Below are positions 1 through 9,695 of a stretch of DNA of 64,000 bases, piece by piece. The notes under the pieces were generated by a model. That model had not been told where the DNA came from and searched no databases. It saw only the letters and a program-made list of their open reading frames with translations. The position numbers were made by a program, and so were the translations under genes. This stretch comes from Bin80 sp965219915 (GTDB lineage: Bacteria; Bacteroidota; Rhodothermia; Rhodothermales; Bin80). Each line of letters opens with the position of its first letter. The first letter of the stretch is position 1. The stretch covers positions 1 to 64,000 of the forward strand of contig OZ244794.1 in assembly GCA_965219915.1 (NCBI GenBank), read 5' to 3'.

Positions 1-665
1 GCACGTAGCCCGAGTGGGGCATGAAGCGGATCGTCGTACGAATGAATTAGGTAGTGTGCAGCACCTGGGTGCTGCGGGTTTTTGGCGAATACTTCTTCAA
101 CAATTGCAGCCGCTCGCATATACAGTCCAAAATCGCGACCATCGTGCGCCAGACCCAAGAGTGAGAGTGCATGGAATGCGGCTGCATCCAGATCATCTGG
201 GTATCTGGCAGAAAGAGCTGCCATCTGCTCTTCAAATGCAAAATCCCGCGTTTTCTTGTCTCCCTCACTGAAAAACAATGCCTCTGCCGCTCGCAGATAG
301 TCCTTCTCCCTTTCAGTATGGGCCTTTGCAAGACGCCCCTGTAGGTCTGGAGCAAGCTCCCGCAGCACGTCCTGTGCCTTCTCTGTACTCTGCTGCATCC
401 AGATCGGATGATTATAGGCCATGGCTTCCCCCCAATAAGCCAATGCGAAATCAGGATCTATTCTGCGTGCCTCCGAGAAAGCCTCGCGGGCATCCTCATA
501 CTCAAAACTGTGCAATAAGAGGATCCCGCGGGAGAACATATCCTGTGCCTCGTCTGCACCGGAATTCTCAAACATCGTGCTTCCAAGTCCGGTTACCTGC
601 GCCTTAGCAGGCAGAACAACAAAACACAACAGTGACAAGAATATGATTGAACGTCTATATAGCAT
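1..665 (-). CDS. TPR-repeat secreted protein (partial, 3' end beyond window)
   Basis: This minus-strand reading frame stays open from the ATG at 665 to the left edge of the window, so about 221 codons are seen and the C-terminus is missing. The N-terminus is a clear signal peptide: two arginines, a run of Ile/Leu/Val/Phe, then a PAKAQ cleavage region. The following residues form tetratricopeptide-type helices (for example SFEYEDAREAFSEARRIDPD). Near the visible end is the run HPGAAHYLIHSYDDPLHA, which in my memory marks a family of exported TPR proteins of unknown function in Bacteroidota and related phyla. It starts 16 bases after the stop of aroE and probably shares its transcript. A role in protein-protein contacts in the periplasm is an inference; no enzyme motif is visible. 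Confidence 0.75.
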   Translation of the reverse strand, partial: MLYRRSIIFLSLLCFVVLPAKAQVTGLGSTMFENSGADEAQDMFSRGILLLHSFEYEDAREAFSEARRIDPDFALAYWGEAMAYNHPIWMQQSTEKAQDVLRELAPDLQGRLAKAHTEREKDYLRAAEALFFSEGDKKTRDFAFEEQMAALSARYPDDLDAAAFHALSLLGLAHDGRDFGLYMRAAAIVEEVFAKNPQHPGAAHYLIHSYDDPLHAPLGLR

Positions 666-681
666 GCTTCAAAGTGGGGTT

Positions 682-1536
682 TCAGTCAAGTAAACTCCTC
701 AATGTACTGTATACGACTTCAATTGGCAAATCCTGATCCGTCCACTGCCTGTACGCAGCAGCGGCCTGCTCCACCAACATGGTTAGTCCACCAATCACAG
801 TGGCTCCACGAGATTCGGCATCCTCGAGTAATCGGGTCCGGTTCGGCCGATATACCAAATCATAGACCACTTGACCCGAAGAGAAATCTTCCCGCTGTTC
901 CCAAGGCGTTTCCCTAGTATTCGGGTGCATCCCTACCGGTGTCGAGTTTACGATTAGCTGACTATTGCGAATAAACGCGGCCGCAGACGCGAAATCTGTC
1001 ACATTTAACTCCCCGTCACCACGAAACCTTGCAAGGTCATTCACTAATTTCTCTGCCTGATCAACCCTTCGTGCCACCACAGTAAGTGGGCGCGGGCGAT
1101 GATATTTAAGTAAACCGTAAGCGGCAGCGCGCGCTGCGCCACCTGCACCCAGCAAAACCATTGGCTCGCCCTTAATCTCCATCCCCCGCAGTGGAGACAG
1201 GAAACCCTCAATGTCCGTGTTGTCACCGTAAAGCATGTCCCCCTTACATACGATCGTATTTACTGCACCTACAGCCTTGGCCCCGCTCGTGAGATTGTCC
1301 ATATAAGGCAATACCGCCTCCTTGTGGGGAATCGTCACATTCGCTCCGGCAAAACCCAGTGCAGACAGTCCCTGCAAAGCCTGCGGCAAACTATTCGCCA
1401 AGACATCTGCCGCTAAGTAGACAAAATTCAATCCTTGGTGTCTTAGTGCGGTATTGTGAATGATGGGCGAAAACGAATGTCTTACTGGATGACCGAGGAT
1501 GGCGATCATCTTGGTTTTCGCATCGGGAAAGATCAT
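682..1536 (-). CDS. aroE: Shikimate dehydrogenase
   Basis: NADP-dependent reduction of 3-dehydroshikimate to shikimate, the fourth step of the chorismate pathway, in the cytoplasm. The 284 residues match the usual length. The shikimate-binding segment GHPVRHSFSPIIHN lies near residues 15-28, the catalytic lysine lies in TIPHKEAV (about residue 70), and the nucleotide-binding glycine loop VLLGAGGAARAAAYGL begins near residue 128, followed by the NSTPVGMHP motif. The start at 1536 gives the normal short N-terminal lead. The upstream side is divergent from the terC-like gene. aroB, another enzyme of the same pathway, lies far away at 37.6 kb, so the pathway genes are scattered. Confidence 0.96.
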   Translation of the reverse strand: MIFPDAKTKMIAILGHPVRHSFSPIIHNTALRHQGLNFVYLAADVLANSLPQALQGLSALGFAGANVTIPHKEAVLPYMDNLTSGAKAVGAVNTIVCKGDMLYGDNTDIEGFLSPLRGMEIKGEPMVLLGAGGAARAAAYGLLKYHRPRPLTVVARRVDQAEKLVNDLARFRGDGELNVTDFASAAAFIRNSQLIVNSTPVGMHPNTRETPWEQREDFSSGQVVYDLVYRPNRTRLLEDAESRGATVIGGLTMLVEQAAAAYRQWTDQDLPIEVVYSTLRSLLD

Positions 1537-1616
1537 TGTATTGTTTGGGACGATAGATCCAAGCGTTGTCTTAAATTTACGCTCCTAGTAAGTTACTTCA
1601 CCAAAAGAGAGAATCC

Positions 1617-2360
1617 GTGGACTGGATTACAAGCCCCGAAGCCCTCGTAGCCCTCGCAACACTTACGCTGTTGGAGGTGGTTCTGGGCATTGATAACATC
1701 GTTTTTATTTCCATTCTTTCGTCCAAGCTGCCCGAGAGTCGGCAAGCGCGTGCCCGTTTTCTGGGATTGGCACTCGCGATGTTCGGCCGCATTGTACTAT
1801 TGTTGTCAATTAGTTGGATCATGCGCCTTGAGGCCACGCTGTTTGAGACACTTGGTCAGGAAATCTCTGGACGAGACCTGATCCTGATTGGCGGAGGGCT
1901 TTTCCTGCTAGCCAAAGCGACACATGAAATTCACGACAAACTCGAGATACCCGAATCTTCGCATAAAAAGGTGGTTGTAGCTTCTTTTTCCCATGTGATG
2001 ATCCAGATCCTGCTTCTGGATATTGTCTTTTCTCTGGACTCTGTGATCACGGCGGTCGGTATGGCCGATCGGGTGGAGATCATGATTATAGCCATAATCA
2101 TCGCAATTATTGTGATGATGTTTTCGGCCGGCCCAATCTCAGGGTTTATTGAGAAAAACCCAACCATCAAGATTCTCGCGCTGTCTTTCCTGCTTCTAAT
2201 CGGTATGGCTTTGGTCGCCGAGGGCTTTGAACTGCATATCCCAAAGGGATATCTCTACTTCGCAATCGCTTTCTCACTTCTGGTCGAACTGCTGAATCTT
2301 CGCATGCGGCGGAATAAGGCCCCCGTTCAGCTGCAAAGCTCTCGACGCCCCGCAGACTGA
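1617..2360 (+). CDS. TerC family integral membrane protein
   Basis: A 247-residue protein with about seven hydrophobic segments. The two family-diagnostic acidic stretches are present: LLEVVLGIDNIVFIS near residue 20 and LDIVFSLDSVITAVGM near residue 138. TerC-family proteins (TerC/YgaP/Alx group) are inner-membrane proteins linked to metal ion homeostasis, manganese export in several members, and tellurite resistance in the founding one. The substrate here cannot be read from sequence. The frame starts with GTG at 1617 (Met-Asp-Trp-Ile) behind a purine-rich AAAGAGAG; no ATG fits as well. It is divergent from aroE. Confidence 0.9.
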   Translation: MDWITSPEALVALATLTLLEVVLGIDNIVFISILSSKLPESRQARARFLGLALAMFGRIVLLLSISWIMRLEATLFETLGQEISGRDLILIGGGLFLLAKATHEIHDKLEIPESSHKKVVVASFSHVMIQILLLDIVFSLDSVITAVGMADRVEIMIIAIIIAIIVMMFSAGPISGFIEKNPTIKILALSFLLLIGMALVAEGFELHIPKGYLYFAIAFSLLVELLNLRMRRNKAPVQLQSSRRPAD

Positions 2361-2903
2361 TCTACATGCTATCAATAATAGCCTTAGCCTTGACGCCAAT
2401 ACATTGCGTTCCTTGCATTGGGGCTCTGTAAGTATATATGTTAAGTCTGACGAGGACTGCGTGTGATGTAGTCTATTCATGGGACGTGATCCTTGCCGGC
2501 GCAGCACCCTCTCGAGCTCAATATTCATTGGAACAAATCCCCCTTGAACATGCCGTCAGCCTCGTGAACCAAACCGCCAAAATACAATCGCCTGCCGTGG
2601 TGAGTATGCTATTAGTTGCCGCTGGCATGCATGACTTTCTTATTGCCCAGGACGCAATGATCAATGCATGTTCGCATATTGGACTGCGGCTCCGTCAATA
2701 GGTCAATCGTGAGCTTGGAGCCCGTTGCCGCTTCAAACCAACCATGTGCTAAATAACAACAATCGGTACCGCAAGACCGGATAAAGGACAATCTGGACCA
2801 AGAATTCTGAGTTTCACCGTCGGAACGCAAGGATCACTCCGGGATTCCTCTTGCTAAGCCAATAGTGCCGTAGACCAGGCTTGCACCATCGCCACGCACC
2901 AGG
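2361..2903. other. Intergenic region, no gene recognised
   Basis: This 543-base gap separates the 3' ends of the terC-like gene (+) and the TPR-TlpA gene (-). Short open frames exist on both strands (for example 2438-2701 plus and 2612-2830 minus), but their translations have unbiased composition and no motif. No tRNA cloverleaf or clear terminator hairpin was seen. Confidence 0.5.
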
Positions 2904-4994
2904 CTAGTCAAGTTCCACTGGCGCGACACCTCCCACACGTAACGCTTCTATTCTCCAGCGCATCTCCTCATTGTACCTTTCTGCGCCCGGGAATCCAGAC
3001 GTGGCGTACTGAATGCGCCCTTCGGGTCCTAGAATGAAATGGGCCGGAATGCCGACCACATGGAAATCCGTGGCACTTCCTTCATCAAACAATACCGTAA
3101 ATCGATAGTCATTCTCTACAAGGAATTCGCGCGTCAAACTATGGTCATTGTCCGTAGTGATCGCGAGAAATACCACATCGTCGGCTAACGCATATGAGTC
3201 TACCATGGAGCTGTAATGCGGAAACTCCTGACGGCACGGCCCACACCACGTGGCCCAATAATTGAGTACGACAACCTTGCCGTGCAACTCCGAGAGACGC
3301 CATTGATTGCCTTCGGTGTCAGTTAAACTGAAATCTGGAGCCACCCGGTCAAGGCGGTCGTCTATCAAGCGCTGGCGGGCGGCATCAGCTACCCCAATGC
3401 GGACGCTGTCTATCTCGGCGTCCAGCCTTCCCTCACCGCGATTCAACGTCAACGCGAGTCCCTCCACGATTTCACGAATTCTGTCAGCGTTACTTCGAAG
3501 TCGCTCGTCTTGGGCATCGTGACCCAAGGCAGCCACCAGTATTTCGTATGCCTCCTCATTGGATCCTTGCTCGGCGAGCAGTTCGCCCAGCGCAGCAAGA
3601 CGGTCGGAGCGAGGGGCATTGGCAACCAGCTCCCGAAAGACCTCCTCTGCTTCTGCACGACGGTCCAGTCCGACCAGCACCAGGCCGCGACGGCGCTCCA
3701 TACTCGCAATCCAGTTTTCTCGAGCAACATCGACTTTATCCAGAGACACGCCCGGATAAATCAGACCCGCACGCTTCTCCTTAAGCCCCGCAATAGCTTC
3801 ATCAACGAACGCCAAGGCTACCTCGTGCCTTACGTCAAAGTTGGTCAATACCCTAGCAATCCTGCTGTATTCACCAGCGCCCGACCACGTCTCCAGTCGT
3901 ACAAGGTCGCGTGCATTACTGATTATCCGATCGAGTAAATCCTCATCAACCTGCCCGCTCTCCTCATTCTGTCGCTCTGCTTCATCTTCGAGAATGGACT
4001 GCTCCTCAGATAAGGCCACACGAAATGCCCCTACGTCACCGGTGTCCCAAGTCGGCAGAAAACGCAGTTTCCATCGCTCAATAATCTCGAGCCGCCGTGC
4101 AAACGAGCTGTCCCTTGACATAAAATGATCCATATAAAACACATCGAAATGAATCATATCCCCGTTCATTTCACGCCCCTCAGGTGTCTCATCCAGGCGA
4201 TTTAGCCACTTGAACTGCTCATCAGCGTCGTTCAAAAGTTCGTTCCCGTAGGCCAAAAAGTACTGGCGGTCGAGATTGGATTCCGTGCCAGCCTCGTCCG
4301 ATCCACTTTCAGCGGCGCTTGCAACCTCAAGTTCATGCCTCAATTCATCTTCTATCGTCGCGATGGCACTCGCTTCTCCTGAAGAACGGGCAGCCCGCAA
4401 ACGCGCCCCAATGTGATGAATTCGAAAGACTTGGGAATTGTTGATTCTAATAGCCGAGGCCCCCTCAGATCTCATGGCCAGTGCGTCTAGAATTCGCAGC
4501 CATCTCTCTGATTGATTCAATTCACCGACAGCGTCCTCAACGGACTCATAAGGCTTGACGCGATCGGGAAACGACCGAATGGTTTCCTGGCCGAGTTCAA
4601 TGGTGCGGTCAAGCCAGTCGCGTCGACCTCTCAATTTCCCACCCCAGACGAGCGTATTCAAATAGCCTTCATGCACATATGGGTTATCGGGAGCAAGCGA
4701 TAAAGCCAACTCAAATGCAGCTATCGCATCCTCATACTGATTGAGTTCCATCAGTAGACGCGCATGACCATAAGCCGCCTCGGCATTGTCGGGATCCTGA
4801 TTCAAGGCCTCTTCAAATCCGTCGCGTGCAGCCAAGAAGTCGAAAGCTTCGTAGTCTTGGCGTGCGATCTGCAACTGTTCTTCAACACTCGGACCTGATT
4901 CCGAGCACGACATGACCGAAACCGCGACAAGAGCTAAAAAGAGACTTAATGCGCAAGACTCACTTACACTTGGTCGCTGCCGGAAAAACGCCAT
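2904..4994 (-). CDS. Lipoprotein with N-terminal TPRs and C-terminal TlpA-type thioredoxin domain
   Basis: The 696 residues begin with a lipoprotein signal: a hydrophobic stretch ending in SVMSC, with Cys about residue 30. Residues about 35-125 are tetratricopeptide repeats (DPDNAEAAYGHARLLMELNQ). A long helical middle part is rich in Arg and Glu, and TPR-like helices recur near residues 420-480. From about residue 550 there is a complete AhpC/TlpA-like thioredoxin fold with the active site NYWATWCGPCRQEF (CxxC) and the cis-proline loop VVGIPAHFIL. Membrane-anchored TlpA-type proteins are periplasmic thiol reductases, often serving cytochrome c maturation or protein repair. Fusion to a large TPR scaffold suggests a client- or complex-specific reductase. 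No cytochrome-maturation gene is adjacent, so the partner is unknown. Confidence 0.85.
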   Translation of the reverse strand: MAFFRQRPSVSESCALSLFLALVAVSVMSCSESGPSVEEQLQIARQDYEAFDFLAARDGFEEALNQDPDNAEAAYGHARLLMELNQYEDAIAAFELALSLAPDNPYVHEGYLNTLVWGGKLRGRRDWLDRTIELGQETIRSFPDRVKPYESVEDAVGELNQSERWLRILDALAMRSEGASAIRINNSQVFRIHHIGARLRAARSSGEASAIATIEDELRHELEVASAAESGSDEAGTESNLDRQYFLAYGNELLNDADEQFKWLNRLDETPEGREMNGDMIHFDVFYMDHFMSRDSSFARRLEIIERWKLRFLPTWDTGDVGAFRVALSEEQSILEDEAERQNEESGQVDEDLLDRIISNARDLVRLETWSGAGEYSRIARVLTNFDVRHEVALAFVDEAIAGLKEKRAGLIYPGVSLDKVDVARENWIASMERRRGLVLVGLDRRAEAEEVFRELVANAPRSDRLAALGELLAEQGSNEEAYEILVAALGHDAQDERLRSNADRIREIVEGLALTLNRGEGRLDAEIDSVRIGVADAARQRLIDDRLDRVAPDFSLTDTEGNQWRLSELHGKVVVLNYWATWCGPCRQEFPHYSSMVDSYALADDVVFLAITTDNDHSLTREFLVENDYRFTVLFDEGSATDFHVVGIPAHFILGPEGRIQYATSGFPGAERYNEEMRWRIEALRVGGVAPVELD

Positions 4995-5439
4995 CTCGTA
5001 TGGTTCATTCGTGGTTGATTGCGAGAAATACCTACCTAGCCGGAATCTGTATGTTCCTAAAGGGAATCACTGTCTGTCGGAAATACATATTTTCAGATTA
5101 ATAATAAGTTTTCGGCAAACATTCACTAGGGGAGAGACATCTGGTTATCCTACCAAGTGAATACGCGCGTGTAGTAATTGGACAGATATGTTTTCAAACT
5201 CGCGAAAAGCACCTCTTCCTCAATTGATTTTTGGCATGAGGCACGGCAGGGTACATTGCACGGCCCCGGTGCCACGGAGGTTGATCTCTTGTTTTCTCGT
5301 TAGACCCTACCTAATCTCTCGCCGATTCCAGAAGTGGGGGAGCACCAATCTGGCAACACTTGATTCTGCGACCTTAGAGAGGTACGACCATGAGCGTGGC
5401 GTGAACGAATAATTTGCTATAGTCCATGTTCTCTTTCGC
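4995..5439. other. Intergenic region, no gene recognised
   Basis: A 445-base gap upstream of the TPR-TlpA gene (-) and downstream of the antiporter gene (-). It should hold the promoter of the TPR-TlpA gene. A 74-codon plus-strand frame at 5188-5412 has no recognisable features and is not called. No tRNA was recognised. Confidence 0.45.
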
Positions 5440-7263
5440 CTATGACGGTGGCAGCAGTACAACCACCTTATCGCCCAACTGTGGAATTAGACCATTTTCT
5501 TCTGCATTGACCAGAAGACTGGATCCCCGAACGATGAAGAGCAAAATCAAGTCGTGTTGATACCTCACCTGCATCGCTTCATAAGCTTCCGGCGCTGTAA
5601 CCTCGAAGGTTCGTACTGCTCCCCCGGCTTCGTAACGGCGTTCCAAGTCTTGCGCGGTGTGCGTGGCCCCGAACAAGGGACGTCCCCGCAAATATGTCGG
5701 CACACGGAGCTGTGAGGTCTCAGTACGAACAGTGGGAGCAGCGGGCTGATATACCTCTCCACCCTCGAAGACTTCCTTAAAACGAAGTGCGGCAAGCGAA
5801 TTCGTTTCATCGTTGGAGGTCGCAGCTATGAATCGTTTGATTCCACTCAAATCCAATTCGTCGAAAACCTGTTCTCCCAAAGCATCAGCCGCTACTGCGG
5901 GTAATCCCTGCTCGCGTGCCCGCTCAATATTATTCTCGTTAACATCAAGCAAAAGTACGGTCATGCCCTGCTCCTGAACGGCCTTGGCAATGCTTCGCAC
6001 CCACAAACTGGCCCCCAAAAACAGGATCCCCTGTGGGTTCGAGTCTGCCATCTTGAGCACGCGCGCCAGCGGCTGTAGCGTTAATCCATAAACTGTGACT
6101 GTACCAATAATGACCATATAAACAATCGGTACCAACGGTCCCGCAAGATCCGCACCGTAAACTTCCGCGACACGAACCGAGAACAGCGATGCAACAGCAG
6201 CAGCTACAATACCACGTGGCGCCAACCACGCAATAAATCCCTTTTCCTTCCAATTAAGTCCAGTATTAAAGCTCGAGAATACGACTGCGATAGGCCGGAT
6301 AAACAAGATCAGAATACCTAGAAAAATGAAGGCACGCGCATCAAAATAATCCAGTGCATCCAGATCAAGGCGCGCCGACAGAAGAATAAAAAGACAGCCG
6401 ATCAGGAGCACTTGCAAATCCTCCTTAAACTTGGTAATGCTGCGAACTGTGACGTACTGTTGATTCGCAAGAAATACTCCCATCATAGTCACGGAAAACA
6501 GCCCTGATTCCTCGTGAAGTTCATTCGACAGGGCGAACACAAGTATGACAACAGTAAGTGCAAGGGAACTCTGCAAGTAATCAGGCACCAGATGACGCCG
6601 TAGCAGAAAGACCATCAGAATAGCTCCCAGGACGCTGATACCTACACTGACAGCTGCCGTAGCCAACAACGCCTCCAGCGAAGGAAGAATCGTGGCAATC
6701 ATGCCACCACCGCTTTCACCCGGACCATGCTCACGCATAACTATCACAGCTTCAAGCACCAGGACTGCGAAGATCGCACCCACTGGATCAATCGTGATTC
6801 CTTCCCATTTTGCAATCGCACTGACGCGTCCCCTCGGTCGAACATGTCTGAGAAGAGGCAACACTACGGTCGGACCGGTAACGGTCAGGATGGCCCCTAA
6901 CACAGCAGCAATTTCCCAGGGCATCCCCAGGACATAGTGGGCGGCTATAGCTGCAAGCACTCCAGTTATCAGTACACCAATGGTTACCAGGTTCAGTACC
7001 ACACGACCCACACCCCTTAGTTCGGACAACTTGAGATTTAAGCCCCCTTCAAACAGAATGATGCCAATAGCAAGGGAGACAAAAGCAAAAAGCCAGTCGC
7101 CTTGCAAATGTTCAGGCGGGAGTATCCTGGTTACCGGCCCCGCCACAAATCCGAGAATCAGCAAGAGCAGGATTGACGGTACCCTGATACGCCATGCAAG
7201 CCACTGCGCACCAATCGCCAATCCAATGACCAAGACGATATGAATCAATATTTCCCCACTCAC
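5440..7263 (-). CDS. CPA1-type cation/proton antiporter with C-terminal TrkA-N (RCK) domain
   Basis: A 607-residue inner-membrane protein with about 12 hydrophobic segments over residues 1-400. It carries the antiporter helix sequence TGPTVVLPLLRHVRP near residue 130 and the acidic ion-binding site in the segment EGITIDPVGAIFAVL near residue 155. Many relatives have Asn-Asp at this place; here it is Ile-Asp. Residues about 410-500 form a Rossmann-like TrkA-N domain (GILFLGASLWVRSIAKAV, then LLLDVNENNIERAREQG), a nucleotide-sensing module in NhaP2/Kef-like transporters. It likely exchanges Na+ or K+ for H+ in pH and salt homeostasis. Which cation is carried cannot be decided from sequence. No accessory subunit is adjacent. 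Confidence 0.88.
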   Translation of the reverse strand: MSGEILIHIVLVIGLAIGAQWLAWRIRVPSILLLLILGFVAGPVTRILPPEHLQGDWLFAFVSLAIGIILFEGGLNLKLSELRGVGRVVLNLVTIGVLITGVLAAIAAHYVLGMPWEIAAVLGAILTVTGPTVVLPLLRHVRPRGRVSAIAKWEGITIDPVGAIFAVLVLEAVIVMREHGPGESGGGMIATILPSLEALLATAAVSVGISVLGAILMVFLLRRHLVPDYLQSSLALTVVILVFALSNELHEESGLFSVTMMGVFLANQQYVTVRSITKFKEDLQVLLIGCLFILLSARLDLDALDYFDARAFIFLGILILFIRPIAVVFSSFNTGLNWKEKGFIAWLAPRGIVAAAVASLFSVRVAEVYGADLAGPLVPIVYMVIIGTVTVYGLTLQPLARVLKMADSNPQGILFLGASLWVRSIAKAVQEQGMTVLLLDVNENNIERAREQGLPAVAADALGEQVFDELDLSGIKRFIAATSNDETNSLAALRFKEVFEGGEVYQPAAPTVRTETSQLRVPTYLRGRPLFGATHTAQDLERRYEAGGAVRTFEVTAPEAYEAMQVRYQHDLILLFIVRGSSLLVNAEENGLIPQLGDKVVVLLPPS

Positions 7264-7688
7264 GAATTCAGATTGTATGGCTCAAAGCGAACAATGCATG
7301 TCTACCATCAAACGGGGGCTTTTACACACTCCGTCCGAGAAAGTACGGCGTTTGAAATTCATTTTGGGCACTTGCCGAGTCGCCTGGAAGGCATCATTCC
7401 ACACAACCGCGCACGATCTCCAAGTACAACAGAGGAAAATTATAACCAAATGACACCCTAGTTGCTGTGCCTTCGGCGCAATTCTGGAAACCGTATCATT
7501 GATTGCACTTTGCCGATGGATTTGTGGAGAACTGAATGACGGCTACCCAAAGATAGATTTCCCAGTAAGGGTAATCTGTACCTGATTATCTCTTCAACAA
7601 TTGGGCTGAAAACTGTCATATACGTAGGTTTAATGCGTAAATTAACGAAAATTGGAAGCGCTTCCATAACCACCATTCAACCTGAGCC
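7264..7688. other. Divergent promoter region, no gene recognised
   Basis: A 425-base gap between the divergent antiporter (-) and glutamate dehydrogenase (+) genes, so it should contain both promoters. No operator, riboswitch or RNA gene was recognised. The last 30 bases before the gdh ATG lack a strong Shine-Dalgarno sequence. Confidence 0.4.
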
Positions 7689-9107
7689 ATGCAACATATT
7701 TCTTTCTTCGACGAGGTCAATAAAATGTTTGACCGTGCTGCAGTGCACACTGACCATGCTCCCGGCTTGCTCACACAGATCAGGTCCTGCAACAGTGTCT
7801 ACCACGTAAGTTTCCCGCTCGTACGGGACAATGGAGAAATTGATGTAATAAACGCATACCGCGCTGAGCACAGTCACCATATGCAACCTACAAAGGGCGG
7901 AATCCGTTATGCCCCCACCGTGAACGCGGATGAGGTCATGGCGCTGGCTTCTCTTATGTCCTATAAATGTGCCATTGTAGATGTCCCCTATGGTGGTGCC
8001 AAAGGCGGAATATGCATTGATCGGAGACAATATTCCCAGCCTGAACTGGAACGTATTACACGACGATACACCTTTGAGTTGGCCAAGAAAAATTTTATCG
8101 GACCTGGTGTAGATGTGCCCGCACCGGATTATGGCACTTCCGCCACCGAAATGAGCTGGATTTTTGACACCTATCAAACATTAACGGATAACCCGCTTGA
8201 TGCGCTGGCTGCTGTCACAGGTAAGCCCGTCGGCATGGGGGGAGTTCGCGGACGCGTTGAGGCCACGGGACGAGGGGTCTTCTTTGGCATTCGGGAGGCT
8301 TGCTCGGTTGAGGAAGATATGCGCGCGCTGGGACTGGATCCCGGTGTGGAGGGTAAGCGTGTGATTGTACAGGGACTCGGAAATGTCGGCTACCACGCTG
8401 CTCATTTCCTGGAGGAAGCCGGTGCAATAATTGTTGGTATCGGCGAATATGACGGCGCACTCTACAATCCGGACGGGATGTCTCTGGAAGATGTAGTGTC
8501 GCACCGCAAGGAGACCAGAGCAACGCTCAACTTCCCGGGAGCACAGAACATCGAGAATTCCAAGCAAATACTTGAATTGGACTGCGACATTCTAGTCCCG
8601 GCAGCCCTGGAAGCTCAGATTACAAGTGACAACGCGGATCGAATCAAGGCGAAAATCATTGCTGAAGCGGCGAATGGCCCCCTCACTTCCGATGCCGACC
8701 AGACATTGGCGGAACGTGGCGTCGTAGTCATCCCCGATGTCTACTTGAATGCAGGAGGAGTCACGGTTTCCTATTTCGAATGGCTCCGCAACCTTTCCCA
8801 CGTACGGCACGGTCGTATGAGCCGACGACGCGAAGCATACAATGCACTAAGAATCCTTGAAACCGTGCAGGAACTGGTTGATAAGCGCCTAAGTACGGCA
8901 ACTGCCAATGCACTTGAGTCAACTTTCGCTTTCGGTGCAAGTGAGGCTGACCTCGTTGATTCGGGTCTGGAGGATACAATGGTTAACGCGTACCACGAAA
9001 TCCATGCCAAAGCACGAAGCCACGACCTTGACCTGCGCACAGGCGCATTTGTGAGCGCAATCGACAAAATTGCTCAGGGCTATCTTCGTATGGGTATCTT
9101 TCCTTAG
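7689..9107 (+). CDS. gdhA: Glutamate (Glu/Leu/Phe/Val family) dehydrogenase
   Basis: Oxidative deamination of glutamate to 2-oxoglutarate and ammonia, or the reverse. The 472 residues show the dimerisation/catalytic domain with KGGIRYAP (about residue 65) and the active-site lysine in YGGAKGGICID (about residue 105), then the Rossmann glycine loop VIVQGLGNVGYHAAHFLEEAG near residue 225. Later come EAANGPLT and DVYLNAGGVTVSYFEW, both typical of glutamate dehydrogenases rather than leucine dehydrogenases. NAD versus NADP preference is not decided. The end overlaps the convergent acyltransferase by four bases: the plus TAG and minus TAA share TTAG. The symbol is assigned by family resemblance. 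Confidence 0.9.
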   Translation: MQHISFFDEVNKMFDRAAVHTDHAPGLLTQIRSCNSVYHVSFPLVRDNGEIDVINAYRAEHSHHMQPTKGGIRYAPTVNADEVMALASLMSYKCAIVDVPYGGAKGGICIDRRQYSQPELERITRRYTFELAKKNFIGPGVDVPAPDYGTSATEMSWIFDTYQTLTDNPLDALAAVTGKPVGMGGVRGRVEATGRGVFFGIREACSVEEDMRALGLDPGVEGKRVIVQGLGNVGYHAAHFLEEAGAIIVGIGEYDGALYNPDGMSLEDVVSHRKETRATLNFPGAQNIENSKQILELDCDILVPAALEAQITSDNADRIKAKIIAEAANGPLTSDADQTLAERGVVVIPDVYLNAGGVTVSYFEWLRNLSHVRHGRMSRRREAYNALRILETVQELVDKRLSTATANALESTFAFGASEADLVDSGLEDTMVNAYHEIHAKARSHDLDLRTGAFVSAIDKIAQGYLRMGIFP

Positions 9108-9694
9108 ACCCTGTCTGGCCGGGCAGCCGTCTTTCTGTGTGGTTCGTAAAATTTTTGCAGGGCTGCGATATCGCGCTCCATGTCGCCCGTGGGTGCAAAT
9201 GGGGCTCCGAACCCGACTATGCGGCCGGGGTAATCAAAATAGGCCGGTACGATGACCACCTGTGCGCCTACCGCAATGTGGTAGAATCCCGTTTTCCATC
9301 TTTCCACGCGGCTACGTGTGCCTTCAGGAGTGATCGCGAAAATAAGTTGCTCGCTCGTCTCGAATAGCTCGATGGCCCCTTCTACCATCCCATAATGATT
9401 ACGCCGATCAACCGGCTGCCCTCCGAGTAAGCGAAGCAGGGGACCAAATGGCCATCGAAAGATCGTGTGTTTAGCTATCCAGGTTCCCTTCAGGTCCAAG
9501 GCAAACATCACGGCCATAGCCAGGAAAAAGTCCCAGTTCGATGTGTGATAGGCGGCAATAATCACAAATTTTTTTAGGTTCGGCAACGTTCCCTCCACAC
9601 GCCAACCCAAGGTTTCCAATAGCCACTTGGCAAATCGTGTAATCGCTGGGCGGGATTTGCGTGCCACATCAGGACCAAGCTCTGGGAAGGACAT
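9104..9694 (-). CDS. Lysophospholipid (1-acylglycerol-3-phosphate type) acyltransferase
   Basis: A 196-residue PlsC-like acyltransferase. The catalytic HX4D motif is present as YHTSNWDFF near residue 50, and the glycerophosphate-binding EGTRSR lies near residue 125. It is short for a PlsC and has one hydrophobic stretch, as in the small family that acylates lipids other than canonical lysophosphatidate. The substrate (lysophosphatidate, ornithine lipid or another) is therefore open. It starts one base after the stop of the serA-like gene upstream, so the two are almost certainly co-transcribed. It is convergent with gdhA and overlaps it by four bases. Confidence 0.85.
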   Translation of the reverse strand: MSFPELGPDVARKSRPAITRFAKWLLETLGWRVEGTLPNLKKFVIIAAYHTSNWDFFLAMAVMFALDLKGTWIAKHTIFRWPFGPLLRLLGGQPVDRRNHYGMVEGAIELFETSEQLIFAITPEGTRSRVERWKTGFYHIAVGAQVVIVPAYFDYPGRIVGFGAPFAPTGDMERDIAALQKFYEPHRKTAARPDRV

Positions 9695-9695
9695 C

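Noticed and set aside
2438..2701. 87-codon plus-strand open frame after the terC-like gene
   Set aside because: No motif, no signal peptide, no clear start context. It overlaps open frames on the other strand of equal quality.
5188..5412. 74-codon plus-strand frame upstream of the antiporter stop
   Set aside because: Arg/Ser-rich noise-like translation with no family resemblance.
9104..9107. Overlap of gdhA and acyltransferase stops as a frameshift sign
   Set aside because: Both genes have normal C-termini. Convergent genes sharing TTAG or TTAA at their stops occur twice in this window (also near 59250), so it is ordinary compaction.
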